Source: Nyssa sinensis (lineage: Eukaryota; Streptophyta; Magnoliopsida; Cornales; Nyssaceae). From it: 64,000 nucleotides of DNA. Both the position numbers and the translations under genes were made by a program. Positions 25,600 to 35,740 of the stretch are shown here, one piece after another. Numbering within the stretch: the first letter of the stretch is position 1; each line of letters opens with the position of its first letter. The stretch spans positions 13,974,969 through 14,038,968 of the forward strand of contig CM018051.1 in the NCBI GenBank assembly GCA_008638375.1, in the 5' to 3' direction. Under the pieces are notes generated by a model. That model had not been told where the DNA came from. It did no database searches and saw only the letters and a list, made by a program, of their open reading frames with translations.

Positions 25600-25900
25600 T
25601 TTTCGAGCAAAATTTTTTTTTGCCTCACAAGGGCCATCAATTGGTTGACTGGATAACAATCCAGTCGACTAATCAGCTCAACAGATTTGTCTAGGGGTTT
25701 GAGCTTTTTTTTTTGTTCAAAACAATCAGTCAACTAGTCTTGAGAATTAGTCGACTAGTTTTTCCAGTACATAAAAATCCTTTAAGAGAATCAGTCGACT
25801 GGTTTTATCGAATGGTCGACTTGTTTAGACAGTGAATTCAATTTGTATACAAAACAGTCAATCATTCGACTAGATATGAAAGTTAGTCGATTGATTCTTT
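25600..25900. repeat. Probable LTR remnant with repeated GTCGACT words
   Basis: Words close to agtcgactag or agtcgactgg recur at least eight times within 260 bases, in both perfect and mutated form. Clusters of this palindromic word occur in some plant Copia-type LTRs. No partner LTR, primer site or target duplication was found, so this is a fragment at best. Confidence 0.4.
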
Positions 25901-26819
25901 CGAAAAAGAAAAATGGAAGATAATAAATGACCACAGGGATAAAAATGTCATATATTAAAATTGGTTGGGGCTAACTCATCCTAGCGAACTTGAACTTAAA
26001 AAATAAAATGACCGATTGTCCTTCAACTTAAATTGAGAGCACAAAGAATCTTACAACAATATAATATCTTTATAAGAAACTTAAGCCTAATTAACTCATT
26101 TAAAAATTAAGATAATTGTTCTTTTTAAAAAGTTCATAGAAAAGGTATGCTTGTCAATTATTTGATATACAATTTTTCTTTATCTTTTTTCTTGACTATC
26201 TAAGTGAGAAAAAATAATTTTTATTTTTCTTTTAAACATACACATAAGATTACTTTTTTCCCCTATTTCACTTTTATTTTAAGTTATCACCTATTATCTT
26301 TCTTATTCAAAACTTTAAAACAGAATGGCAGACATTAGTTGCATACTTTTTTAATTAACAATATTGTTAAATCATTAGTAGTGCATTTGAAATATTATTT
26401 AATATTTGACTAATAATCTATTACCATATTATTTGGATGTGAATTTTGATATAAAAATTGGAAACAATTAGTATTATACTAATACTATTTTTAGTGTTTT
26501 TTTTTTTTGGACTCCTACATGTAATATGTAAATCTTCAGTCATGTATTATTACTAATACTATAAAAATAACTTGCCTTGGACAATTCAAAAAATAATGAT
26601 TTATGATCATTATCTTCAGTCATGTATTTTAAGCATGTGATATGTCACTAACTCTATCCTATTTTATTTTATTTTATCTTTTATTTAATAACACATCACA
26701 TAAATAAAAATATATTAAAAAAAAAATTTACTACACTTCAATCATCACAATCTACAAGCAGATGATATGTTATAAAAAATTATAGTGCAAGGATCACCCA
26801 ATATCAGCTCGAAAATACA
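25901..26819. other. AT-rich non-coding DNA
   Basis: Very AT-rich, without frames or recognisable repeats. It ends where similarity to the right copy resumes, just upstream of TNL copy 1. Confidence 0.6.
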
Positions 26820-27079
26820 AGGCAATAAATCCTATCTCCAATCCAAATCCTTCGATCTGTTAGTGGTGGCCCACTCTCTGTACTGAAAGTACAAAAGTTC
26901 TACTTTCTTTTTCTACACAGTAAGTCTTCTCTTTACTTTTCGAGTCTTTCCTCCAATTCTCTTTCTCCACAATAAAGCTCTTTCTCCATTAATGAAATCT
27001 TGATTTGTTTAATTTCTGTTCCCTGTTGGCTTGTTTGTTTGAATCCCATTAGTAATCTTCCGTGGGAATTGTTTTTCCC
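26820..27079 (+). promoter_or_regulatory. Shared 5' region of TNL copy 1
   Basis: The last 260 bases before the ATG match those before TNL copy 2 (about 42570-42793), including ccaaatccttcgatct, the pyrimidine-rich ctctttctccac and the leader up to the start codon. Left of it the similarity breaks off, so the distal promoters of the two genes differ completely. No TATA box could be assigned with confidence. Confidence 0.5.
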
Positions 27080-27585
27080 ATGGCAGATGCCAAGAACGCA
27101 TACTCATCCTCAGCTTCTTCATCTCCATGGACCTACCATGTGTTCTTGAGTTTCAGAGGCAAAGACACCCGCGAGGGCTTCACCACCCGCCTCTACCACG
27201 CACTAGTTGATAAGGGAATCCACACCTTCCTAGACGACGACGAAATCTCTAAGGGCGAAGACATCTCTTCGGAGCTCCTCAAAGCCATCGAACTGTCCCA
27301 AATCTCGGTCATTGTCTTCTCGACCAACTATGCTACTTCCAGGTGGTGCCTAGATGAACTCGTAAATATCCTGTATTACAGGAAATCTTCTGGAAGGACT
27401 GTTCTGCCCATTTTCTACAATGTTGATCCGCCGATTGTTCGGCATCAGAGGGGGACTTTTGAGGAAGCATTTGCACGACATGAAGAGCGTTTCAGGGCAG
27501 GTTCTGATAGGACTCGAAAATGGAGGGAGGCGCTCACTGAAGCTGCCAATTTGTCTGGCTGGGACCTCCACAATGTTGCCGACGG
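27080..27585 (+). CDS. TNL copy 1 exon 1: TIR domain
   Basis: The start is the ATG at 27080 in the strong context cccATGG. An upstream GTG-initiated reading would add six residues but is not a plant start. After a short Ser/Ala-rich leader, the TIR domain begins at residue 18 (YHVFLSFRGKDTR). It includes the BB-loop region DDDEISKGEDI and the block SRWCLDEL, whose Glu93 is the conserved catalytic glutamate of TIR NAD-cleaving enzymes. Next comes LPIFYNVDPPIVRHQRGTF, where copy 2 keeps the more usual FYDVDPS. The exon ends at ...NVADG with the donor GTAATT at 27586, in phase 2. TIR domains self-associate and make nucleotide signals in defence. The residues needed for catalysis look intact. Confidence 0.93.
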
Positions 27586-29044
27586 GTAATTAAATTGCTC
27601 CTCATCATTTGCTTACAAATAGATTCACAGAAAAGAAGTCGATGATAAATATACATATATTCTTATTATTATAATGAGATTTGTATGTCTTCAACAAGAG
27701 GACCTAAACAGTAAGTCTAGTTAATGAGGGGCAGTGGCAGTATTTTATTTCTTTTTTGGGGGGAGTTGAAGGGAAGAAGCGTTTCAATTAATTGTTTTTT
27801 CTTTTTCTTTTTTGATAATTTAGTATCTAGATTTTTTGGATTGACTAATTTGATCAATTTCATCGTCTAATAGACGTAGCAGCGATTAAAACTGGAACTT
27901 AAAACCGGAACATCGAGTCCCGTATCTTTTCAAAATAGGGATTGTGTAGTGGATATGTATCTTTCTCCTACAAAGTATATATTTAGAACCATCATCCATA
28001 TTTTGCTGAGTATACCTCTTATAATGGTGTGAGATAATTTTGCCCGTTAAATTTTGATGTCCTAACATATATAATGCTCAAAGCATCTTAGCAATACAAA
28101 AAATTCTATAAATAAGAAATTAAACTTGTAGCTTGAAGAGATGCCAAGAGTTTCTTTTTTTTTTTTTTAAAGGAAAAATACATGAATATTTAAAGAATGT
28201 CATCATCATGAAGCTTGTAAGGTACTAAGAACCTTATTAACATGGGGTTTCACATCGGAATGAATGTAATGGAGGTTTATATATTTTCTTCTTCTCGTGT
28301 GTGGTATATACATGTACCTTCTTAGTTCTTTTAATCTCAGATTGGTCTTAGTGTCACTTTATATGTTATTTTCGTAGTGCAGTAGCAAGGAAATATAATA
28401 ATTATGTTTTTAGATAAATTACATTGATCTCTTTTGAGGTTTAAAATTATACTGACTTTCTTTATTTTACATAATAATATATAAATACCTCCTTCAGTTA
28501 AATTTTTTTTTTCAAAATGACAAAATTATCTATTTTATTTATTTTTTTATTTTTGTATTTTTTTAATTTGACTATTTTTTTCTAACTTTTTTTAAAGATT
28601 TTATTATTATTTTATATACAAATAAATTTAAGGTAAATAACTTATTTTTATTTTATATAAAAATAAATTAAGATTTTTATCAAAATTTATGTAGAAAATG
28701 AAAAAAAATGGTTAAAATTTAAAATTTTGAAAAAAAAAAAACATGAAAATGGTAGTTTTGTCGTTTAGAAAAAAAAAAATTGACTGAATAGAAGTATCTA
28801 TATATTATTATGTAAAGTATATGAAGTCAGTGTAATTTCAGAAATCTCATAAGAGGTCAGTGTAATTGTCAGAAGTTTCATGGGAGGTCAGTGTAATTTA
28901 CCCTTATTTTTTTCTTCATTGCTATTTTGTCTTTTTTTTTTTCTTTTTCATTTGGTAGTTTTCTAGTCTCTTCATGAGACATTAGCTGGTCGTTTTGACT
29001 TATCTTCGTTGTTCTAATATCTTTATTTTATTGACAATTGGCAG
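27586..29044 (+). other. TNL copy 1 intron 1
   Basis: GT at 27586 and AG at 29043-29044. The 1459-bp intron holds an AT-rich miniature element at about 28413-28903. In copy 2 the matching intron has lost about 630 bp (27655-28285 here) and gained 6.4 kb of LTR DNA. Confidence 0.85.
28413..28903. repeat. AT-rich miniature element (MITE-like), intron copy 1
   Basis: The ends are imperfect inverted repeats: the left reads ataaattacattgat, and the inverse complement of the right reads gtaaattacactgac. Near the right end the word aggtcagtgtaatt recurs three times. The centre is AT-rich and non-coding. A copy sits at the same place in TNL copy 2 intron 1, so it was there before the genes duplicated. 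Degraded relatives lie at about 8116-8455, 32370-32700, 40965-41275 and 53755-53900. Confidence 0.6.
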
Positions 29045-30171
29045 GCATGAATGGAAGTTCATCCAAAAAATTGTTGAAGACATCTCAAACAAACTAAATC
29101 ATAGGTACTTGAGCAGTGCTATCTACCCAGTTGGAATAGATTCTCGAGTACGATACTTGACTGACTTGTTAAGCATTGGAACAGATGTTGTTTGCATAGT
29201 TGGCATATGTGGCATGGGTGGAATAGGTAAAACAACCATTGCAAAAGCTTTCTATAATGAACAATTTCACAAATTTGATGGTTGTAGCTTTCTCACAAGC
29301 ATAAGGGAAATTTCAAAGGGATCTAAGGGTTTGATTTGTTTACAAGAAGTTGATTTGTTTACAAGAGCAACTTCTTTCTGATATCTTGAGGAAAAAGAAA
29401 AATCTGAAGATAAATAGTGTTGATAGAGGAATTAATATGATCAAAGATAGACTACACAATAGAAAGGTTCTTATAGTTCTTGATGATGTGGATCAATTAG
29501 ACCAATTAAATGCATTAGTTAGACAAGCTGACTGGCTTGGTTCTGGAAGTAGAATTGTCATAACAACTAGAGATGTTCACTTGCTTAATGCTCTTGAAGT
29601 TGACAAGATATATATGGCTAAGGAATTAGATTGTGTTGAATCTCTTGAACTCTTTAGTTGGCATGCCTTTAGAAAACGTCATCCCGAGAAAGATTATGTA
29701 GAGCTCTCGAAAGCTACAGCGGACTACCTTGGAGGGATCCCATTAGCACTTCAAGTTTTCGGCTCATTTCTTTTTGACAAAAGAAGCATACCTGAATGGG
29801 AAAGTGCATTAGAGAAGTTGAAAAGAATTCCTGATAATCAAATCCATAAGCAGATAAAAATAAGCTTTGATGCCCTCGAAGATGACGAACTAAAGGATAT
29901 ATTCCTCGACATTGCATGCTTTTTTATTGGAATGGGTGAAGGAGATGTGGTTAGAATACTCGATGGTTGTGGCTTCTCCTCAAAAATTGCAATTCATGTT
30001 CTTATAGATAGATGTCTACTAACAATCGATGGAACGAACGAGTTGACAATGCATGATTTGTTGCGAGATATGGGAAGAGAAATTGTCCGCGAAAAGTCTC
30101 CAAAGGAAGTTGGAAAACGTAGTAGATTGTGGCGTCATGAGGATGTCTTGGATGTATTGACCAAACATATG
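29045..30171 (+). CDS. TNL copy 1 exon 2: NB-ARC (frameshifted)
   Basis: Follows the AG at 29043 in phase with exon 1 (HEWKFIQKIVEDI, the usual TIR-NB linker). The P-loop GMGGIGKTT is present, then FDGCSFLTS (RNBS-A). The 19-bp duplication then moves the frame. In the second frame the rest follows in order: kinase-2 VLIVLDDVDQ, RNBS-B GSRIVITTRD, GLPL-type GGIPLAL, RNBS-D FLDIACFF and an intact MHD motif (LTMHDLLRDMG). The donor GTAAGA follows at 30172. All the motifs of an ATP/ADP switch remain, but not in one frame. Confidence 0.9.
29331..29368 (+). repeat. 19-bp tandem duplication breaking the NB-ARC frame
   Basis: The word ttgatttgtttacaaga occurs at 29331 and again at 29350. Copy 2 has it once. 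Nineteen is not a multiple of three, so the frame is lost. Confidence 0.95.
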
Positions 30172-30794
30172 GTAAGAGCCAAGTGAATGAACTTTTGTTG
30201 GAATGCTAAGCTCAATGTTGAAATATATCTTTTTGTTTCATATTATGTTTGGTTCTAGAATGTGCGGGACTTTCAGTCACAAATTACCAGAAGTCACAAT
30301 GTTTGCTTCTTTCTTTCTTTCTCTTGTTTTTTTTTTTTTTATTATTAGTTGGGGAGGAGGGGGCATGTGATATGCCTTGTGGCCTGATTTTTTTTGTGTA
30401 ATGAGCCATATATCTTCTATGGTATCTTGATGTAAATGCAAGCTCGCTCATGCTTCATGGCACTATGGACATGATACATAAATTTAAGTTTGATCATCTC
30501 ACACTTGGCACCCTTCATTATTATTATTTCTGTTTCTCCTTTTATATCCCCTGGTTAGTGTTGCATATAGTGATTAACTGTATACCACTAGCCTAGTAGG
30601 CTAGTTAGTCTCTCAAGTCTCAACCCGTATGTTAAAGGCTCATGTCCCCTTGTTACCTTAAATTGTTTTTGAAAAAACAAAAAAAAATAGAGACCAACTT
30701 GTAGGAGAGGCTAAACCAAATTGCTAGTCCTTGCGTACGTGTTTGTTTATTTGCACACCATTGTCATAAAGACTTTCTATAATTCTGTTTTCAG

Positions 30795-31070
30795 GGAACA
30801 GAAGCAGTTGAAGGCATCATTCTAAACTTCTTTGGATTGAATGCGGTACCCTTGAGGACTGAAGCTTTTGCAAAAATGCAAAAGCTAAGGCTGCTCCAAC
30901 TCAATTATGCACATCTAACTGGCAGCTATGAACATTTTTCTAAAGATTTGACATGGCTATGTTGGCATGGATTCCCTTTGAAGTATTTACCTAACAATTT
31001 TAGTATGGAGAATGTAGTTCACATTGACATGCATTACAGTGGTCTGAAACAAGTTTGGAAGGAGACCAAG
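30795..31070 (+). CDS. TNL copy 1 exon 3: NB-LRR linker and first LRR
   Basis: The acceptor is at 30793-30794 and the donor GTATGA at 31071. The exon has 92 codons in phase 0 and opens with GTEAVEGIILNFF, the usual start of this exon in plant TNL genes. The first repeat-like segment follows, with MQKLRLLQL and LTWLCWHGFPLKYLP. Confidence 0.9.
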
Positions 31071-31174
31071 GTATGAAATTAATGCTTTCATTCTTTTTCT
31101 TATTGTTCTTTATTTTTGCACAAACTTTATACATTGTGGAAAAATTAACTGTCATTTTCTTTTCCTGAACATAG

Positions 31175-32424
31175 GTCCTCAGAAAGTTGAAAGTCCTAGA
31201 TCTCAGCCATTCTCACAACCTGATCAAAACCCCAGACTTCAAAGGATTTAGCAGCCTTGGAAATTTGTTACTAGAAGATTGTTCAAGTTTGGCTGAAGTT
31301 CATGAATCGATAGGAAATCTTGAGAGACTTGTTTTCTTGAATTTGAGGGACTGCAAAAACCTTAGAACTCTCCCAAGAAGTATTTGTGAGTTAAAATCTC
31401 TGGAAAAACTATTTCTCTCAGGGTGCTTGAAACTTGACAAATTACCCGAGGGGCTGGGCAAAATGGAACAATTGAGGGTGCTTCTTGCATATGAGACGGC
31501 TATAAAACAATTACCCATTTCCATCAATCTTTTGAAAAACCTACAGCACTTATCGTTAAGTCGCTATGATGGTACAATATCCACAATATCTTTTCGTTCA
31601 CTCTTCTCGTTATTGTTTTCACTGAAAAAACCTCCAGATTGCACAAGTCTACTACCTGCTTCTTTATCCGGTTTGAGCTCCTTAAGAGAACTTTCGCTTC
31701 CAAATTGCAAGTTGTTAGATTATGGACTGCCAGATGACCTTGGGAGTTTACCATCATTATATTCGTTGGATCTGAGAAGTAACAATTTTCATTGCCTACC
31801 AGCAAGCATCAGTGGCCTTTCCAAGCTTGACATGCTTGGACTGAATGATTGTGCTAAGCTTGAATCGATTCCAAATCTTCCAAGAAATTATATTCGTTGG
31901 ATCTGAGAAGAAACAATTTTCATAGCCTACCAGCAAGCATCAGTGGCCTTTCCAAGCTTCGCGTGCTTCTACTGAATAATTGCGCTAAGCTTGAATCGAT
32001 TCCAAATCTTCCAAGAAATTTATATGTCTTATTTGCATTCAATTGCAGATCTTTGGAAAGGATATCATATATACCAAATGTGACGTCGTATTCCTGCATG
32101 TTGCTTGGTGGTTGCGGGAAACTAGTTGAGATTGGTGGCTTGGAAAAATTGGAATCCACAGAGAACATTCGCTTGGAATGCCGTACCAATTTCGCAAATT
32201 CTTCCAATACGACTTCCTTACTTCAGGTTCTCTCTAATGTCTTAATTTCATTGCCAGAAACTATATATGAGTACTGTAGGATTCCAAACTGGATCAGTTA
32301 TCAAATTATGGATGCTTCAGTCTCTTATGAAGTGATTTTCAAAAGCACAGTATTTAGTTTCAAACTCGATAAAAGAAGTTTTTTTATTTTGACTTTTTAT
32401 TTTTATCATTTTTCAAATAAATAA
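31175..32424 (+). CDS. TNL copy 1 exon 4: LRR and C-JID-like end (frameshifted)
   Basis: The acceptor AG is at 31173-31174. The LRR part reads KLKVLDLSHSHNL, then repeats with LVFLNLRDCKNLRTLP and SLEKLFLSGCLKLDKLP, up to the stop at 31904. The frame change is caused by the 131-bp duplication. The other frame carries the remaining LRR, SLERISYIPN, and a segment resembling the post-LRR C-JID domain (CRIPNWISYQIMDASVSYEV). After about 32370 the sequence becomes the AT-rich miniature-element type, so the original C-terminus seems lost or displaced. Confidence 0.85.
31758..32019 (+). repeat. 131-bp tandem duplication of one LRR unit
   Basis: The stretch from tatattcgttggatct to ccaagaaat occurs at 31758-31888 and 31889-32019. 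Copy 2 has one unit. The two units have diverged at several bases, so the event is not very recent. Since 131 is not divisible by three, the repeat count changed at the price of the frame. Confidence 0.92.
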
Positions 32425-32700
32425 TGATAAAAAATTTAAGTTTTTGTTTATATAAAATAAAAATAATCTATTTACTTTAAATTAAATAATAAAAATATAT
32501 TTTAAAAAAGTTAAAAAATAGTCAAAATTGAAAAAATAAAAAAATAAATAAAAATAATAACTTTGTTATTTTGTAGAAAAAAATTAATTAGAATAAAATA
32601 TTTATATATTATCAAATAAAGTGAGTAGATTAGTGTAATTTTGAAAATGTCAAATAAAGTGTAATTATAAAAAATTTTAAGAAATTGTGTAAATTATTTT
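32370..32700. repeat. AT-rich miniature-element relative after TNL copy 1
   Basis: Shares words with the intron element (tatataaaataaaaataa, ttatatattat, tagtgtaattttgaaaatgtc). The same junction with the TNL C-terminal sequence occurs in copy 2 near 53755, so it also predates the duplication. Confidence 0.45.
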
Positions 32701-33400
32701 TTTTTTCAAAGATGTGATGGAAGTTCGACTATTTAACAAGTTCATTGAATGAAGATGTACGTCAGAAAAACTATAATCGGGTTTGTTGTAGTTGTACAAA
32801 TGCGATAATGGAGACCATTTGGCATTTGATGCAGGACATTATTGAGTTCCTTGTGCGGCGAAATCTGGCGGCAACACCCTTGCAGTGGGTGATTGAGATT
32901 GAAAGTAATCAATAACTTTTGACTGTTTTCTTGAAAATTTCATCGCATAGGCCTTTGAATTAGCAATTTTGTTATCACTTTATTTAAGAAAGTCATATTT
33001 TGATTTCTTTGATTCCATATTAATTTTACAGCTTCTCATAATTTGCTACTGACTCAAAAAATTTCATGTTATTGAGTCAGTCAATGGTTTTGAGTTTTTT
33101 ATTTGAGAATTTGTTCTTTTTAGTTTCAAGTTTCAACCTAAAAACTATAAAAGTAATTTTGATGAGCTCGTATTAATGATTAGATAAATTATACTAACTT
33201 ATTCTGAATTTTTTTTGATAATTATAAAAAAAATTTGAAATTTTTTGAAATAACACTAATTTTTTTTATTTCTACTGACAAACTACAAACACTTTTTCTC
33301 CAATTTAAATTTATTTTAAACCGACAAAAGTGTTCCAACAATCCAAAGCAACCCTTTTTCAGTTGTGGCCGGTTCGTTCAGATAAAAGTCTTGTGTAATC
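32701..33400. other. Non-coding DNA between TNL copy 1 and the PRA1 pseudogene
   Basis: AT-rich, with no recognisable gene. The short frame at 33235-33423 has no family signature. Confidence 0.6.
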
Positions 33401-33931
33401 CTAAAACATCTCGTGTAAACTAACAATTACAATCCTAATAATTAACGACACCAAGGCGATAATGGTGACCAAAGTCAACACCACGAGAACATTTTGATCA
33501 TCGAGAGTATGATTGAACAACACAATCAAGTGGTCGCGAAAGTAAAAAAAGAACCAGGTCGTGTATATGATCAAGAACACAATCATTGATACGAGGTGGT
33601 ATATGAGGCGGAGAAACAATATAAATAACATCACCATTGCATAGTTGACTTAGGAGTAGTTGAGGCTTTGCCTGACTCGAGACATTGCATCGGCATAGTT
33701 CGACGGTAAAGAGAAAGACAAGAGGTCGAAGAGTTCTTGCCAAGGGCAGTGCATGGCAATTAGGGTTCGGGTCTGGGCTTTGGCTAGCAAAATGAATGTC
33801 AATGTTGGTAGTGGCTGTTTGGTGGTGGTGAAAGTCAAAAATGGAAAATTTGTAGTCTCAATTTCACCAATAAGTATGAGTTCAAATCCTTCAAGAGCGG
33901 CACTTTGTATAGTCACAACTGATGTAACCAA
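33401..33931 (-). pseudogene. PRA1 family (prenylated Rab acceptor) pseudogene
   Basis: PRA1 proteins are small four-helix membrane proteins of the endomembrane system that act in Rab GTPase trafficking. On the minus strand the frame carries the family hallmarks in order: CPWQELFD, FSLPSNYADAMSRVRQSLNY, VNYAMVMLFILFL, a hydrophobic run, FYFRDHLIVLFN, LDDQNVLVVLTLVT and SLHEMF. A TAA at about 33650 replaces the residue between LNYS and VNYAM. The frame continues on both sides, so a single nonsense codon divides it. About ten residues are missing before the last helix, the acidic C-terminus is cut by a stop at 33401, and no ATG is in place at the N-terminus. Plant PRA1 genes are typically intronless, so retrocopy versus decayed gene cannot be told apart. 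Confidence 0.8.
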
Positions 33932-33959
33932 TTAATCAGAATTTTTGGTATATTTTACA

Positions 33960-34250
33960 TACAATACATTATCATAGTGAGTAAAATGTACTAACCACTT
34001 AGATTAAACAGTCCTAACTATCCTTAGCATTGCTCTTCTTACTAATAAATAATACTAATTTGATATTACTCCATCCATTTTAAGAATTTTTTTTTTTCTT
34101 TTTGTATTGTTTCGTAGTATAAGCTTGGTATAAAAAAATCAATTTGAAAAGTATTATAAATTTTTAAATTATCATTTTTTATTAATTTGCTCTAAACATA
34201 GTAATTAATGGAGTAAATTACAATTTGGTAAAAAAAATTAAAATAAAGGA
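33960..34250 (+). repeat. Dispersed repeat shared with 24660-24800
   Basis: The words atcatagtgagtaaaatgta, ccacttagatta and acatagtaattaatggag match 24660-24800 in the same orientation, with an insertion in this copy. No coding capacity. Confidence 0.6.
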
Positions 34251-34834
34251 TTATTTATCATTGTCAATTAGTCTAAGAAAGTCCAATATAATTTACTCTA
34301 ATTAATGTAAAAATTATTGATTTTATAATTTATGTGTGAGAAAATATTAAATGATTTTCTCTTTAAATTTTTTTTTTCAAATTGAACACCGTTCATCAAA
34401 CAACCACGATTCCCACCAAAGGTCGTGCTAGGTGTTGGTTAGCTAGGAGGGACATCGAACCCCAAATTTTTTAATATTTAATTTTTTTAACTTTAGTTTT
34501 AAAACAAAATCTTAAAATTAAAAACTACTCCCCCAAAACTCTTCAAAATTTTATAAGAGACTCCCTAAAATTTTATCTTTTACAATTCAGATCCCTCTAG
34601 TTCCACCAAGCTTGAAGTTAGTGGGTTGGGATTGCAGGAAATTTGATTTTTTTTGGTTGCAGAGCACATTCAATGTTTGACATTTGAGAGCCTGGGGAAC
34701 CTCATGGTGCTCTTTTTTTGACCAATGATCTTTTTTAGGTTCATTATTTTTTTTTGTCCAAAAGAAAAATAAAGATAAGACCATCAATGTGAAAAAATGG
34801 ATTTATTCAAATATGACCGTCACACCAGAGTTTC
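34251..34834. other. Non-coding DNA
   Basis: Homopolymer-rich and without a convincing frame. The minus-strand frame 34587-34787 is Lys/Asn-rich and matches no family I know. Confidence 0.6.
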
Positions 34835-34889
34835 TTTTCACTGTAAGTCTTACTTGGTGATAAAACGTAGAAGACAACATATCTAACTT

Positions 34890-35740
34890 TACATGTTATA
34901 TCTATTAAATTTTAAATTTATTTTACAAATATTGTTCCCAAAAATTTATCTGAAAAGAAATTTTTTAAATAATATAATACAAGCAAAACTACAAATAAAA
35001 ATATTTTTATGGAGATGTTTCCAAAATGTAATCTTGGTGAAGAGTCTATTATATCATAAATGTGGCTTTGATGATCCTTCTGTTTGTAATGTTGAAACAT
35101 TTGATTTTAAGATGCCAGCGTTCCGCACTTGTTTGGATGAGCTCCCCCATTAGGCTTGTCTCAGTAGGCATTACAAGCTCCTTCATTATCCTCGTGGTGA
35201 ACCAGTTTACATGAACGAGCCAAACTTGATTCCAGAAGTGGTGGGAGCCATGCCTGCATGGTAGCAACTTTGGCTTCTGATTCTCATTCGTCTCCTTCTT
35301 CGGTGCCAGTTTGGAGCTTCAATCATTGGCAGTGTCCAGAGCTTGGTGTTGTGAAAATATATTTTGATGGGGCTTTTCTGAAGGAGCTATATAAGCATTT
35401 GTGGCTAGAGAGCAGAGATGCATATGGTATTATCCTTGGGGCATCGGGAGCTAGCCTTCAAGCTTTTGAAGTTCGATCGTAAGGCTATGGAATTTGCAGC
35501 TGATTGGGGATTCTCTTCAATTGTTTTTGAGGGCGATACTCAAGGGCTCATTGTGAATGTTCTGGAGAAGTGACCCCTCCCGTTTCTCATGGTGTAATTG
35601 TTGACCATGTTTTTCGGTTAGCTGTTTTCTTTTCGTTATGTTCCTAGGATTTGTAATAGGACTGCTCATGAAGGGGCTCCTTATACCCTTTACTTTCTTG
35701 GCGTGAGGTCTATCTTCCTTCACTTGAACATCTAATCCTA
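34890..35740 (+). mobile_element. LINE (L1-type) 3' remnant: zf-RVT and RNase H
   Basis: More complete than its partner at 690-1395. The zf-RVT region shows KLQIKIFLWRCFQNVILVKS followed by a Cys-rich piece (KCGFDDPSVCNVE). The RNase H domain includes VVKIYFDGAF, GIILGASGAS and the DGF-like run around FEGDTQGLIVNVLE. Stops at about 35152 and elsewhere, plus frameshifts, show that it is dead. It is on the same strand as the TNL genes. Confidence 0.75.

Larger units (their letters stand above)
27080..32424 (+). pseudogene. TNL resistance-like gene copy 1 (TIR-NB-ARC-LRR), disrupted
   Basis: Encodes the plan of a cytoplasmic plant immune receptor: a TIR domain, a nucleotide-binding NB-ARC switch, leucine-rich repeats and a C-JID-like end. 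Four exons are inferred from GT/AG sites and phase: 27080-27585, 29045-30171, 30795-31070 and 31175 onward. Two lesions break it. A 19-bp tandem duplication at 29331-29368 shifts the frame just after the P-loop region, with a stop at 29379-29381. A 131-bp tandem duplication at 31758-32019 shifts the LRR frame, with a stop at 31904-31906. Translation from 27080 would give about 280 residues, TIR plus P-loop. Everything downstream is otherwise well preserved against copy 2. It could be a true pseudogene, or a truncated TIR-NB gene if transcribed. The gene identity is firm. Loss of the full-length product is firm if the sequence is correct. Confidence 0.9.

Noticed and set aside
27062..27079. Upstream GTG start adding six residues to the TIR exon (also 42776)
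   Set aside because: GTG is not a normal plant start. The ATG at 27080 (and 42794) has a strong context and begins the conserved MADAKN leader.
32750..32900. Possible exon after TNL copy 1
   Set aside because: Short readable frames but no conserved motif, no counterpart visible before the gap in copy 2, and no clear splice sites.
34251..35100. Independent gene start in the 34.6-35.1 kb region
   Set aside because: The only protein likeness is zf-RVT/RNase H of a dead LINE, with stops between the parts.
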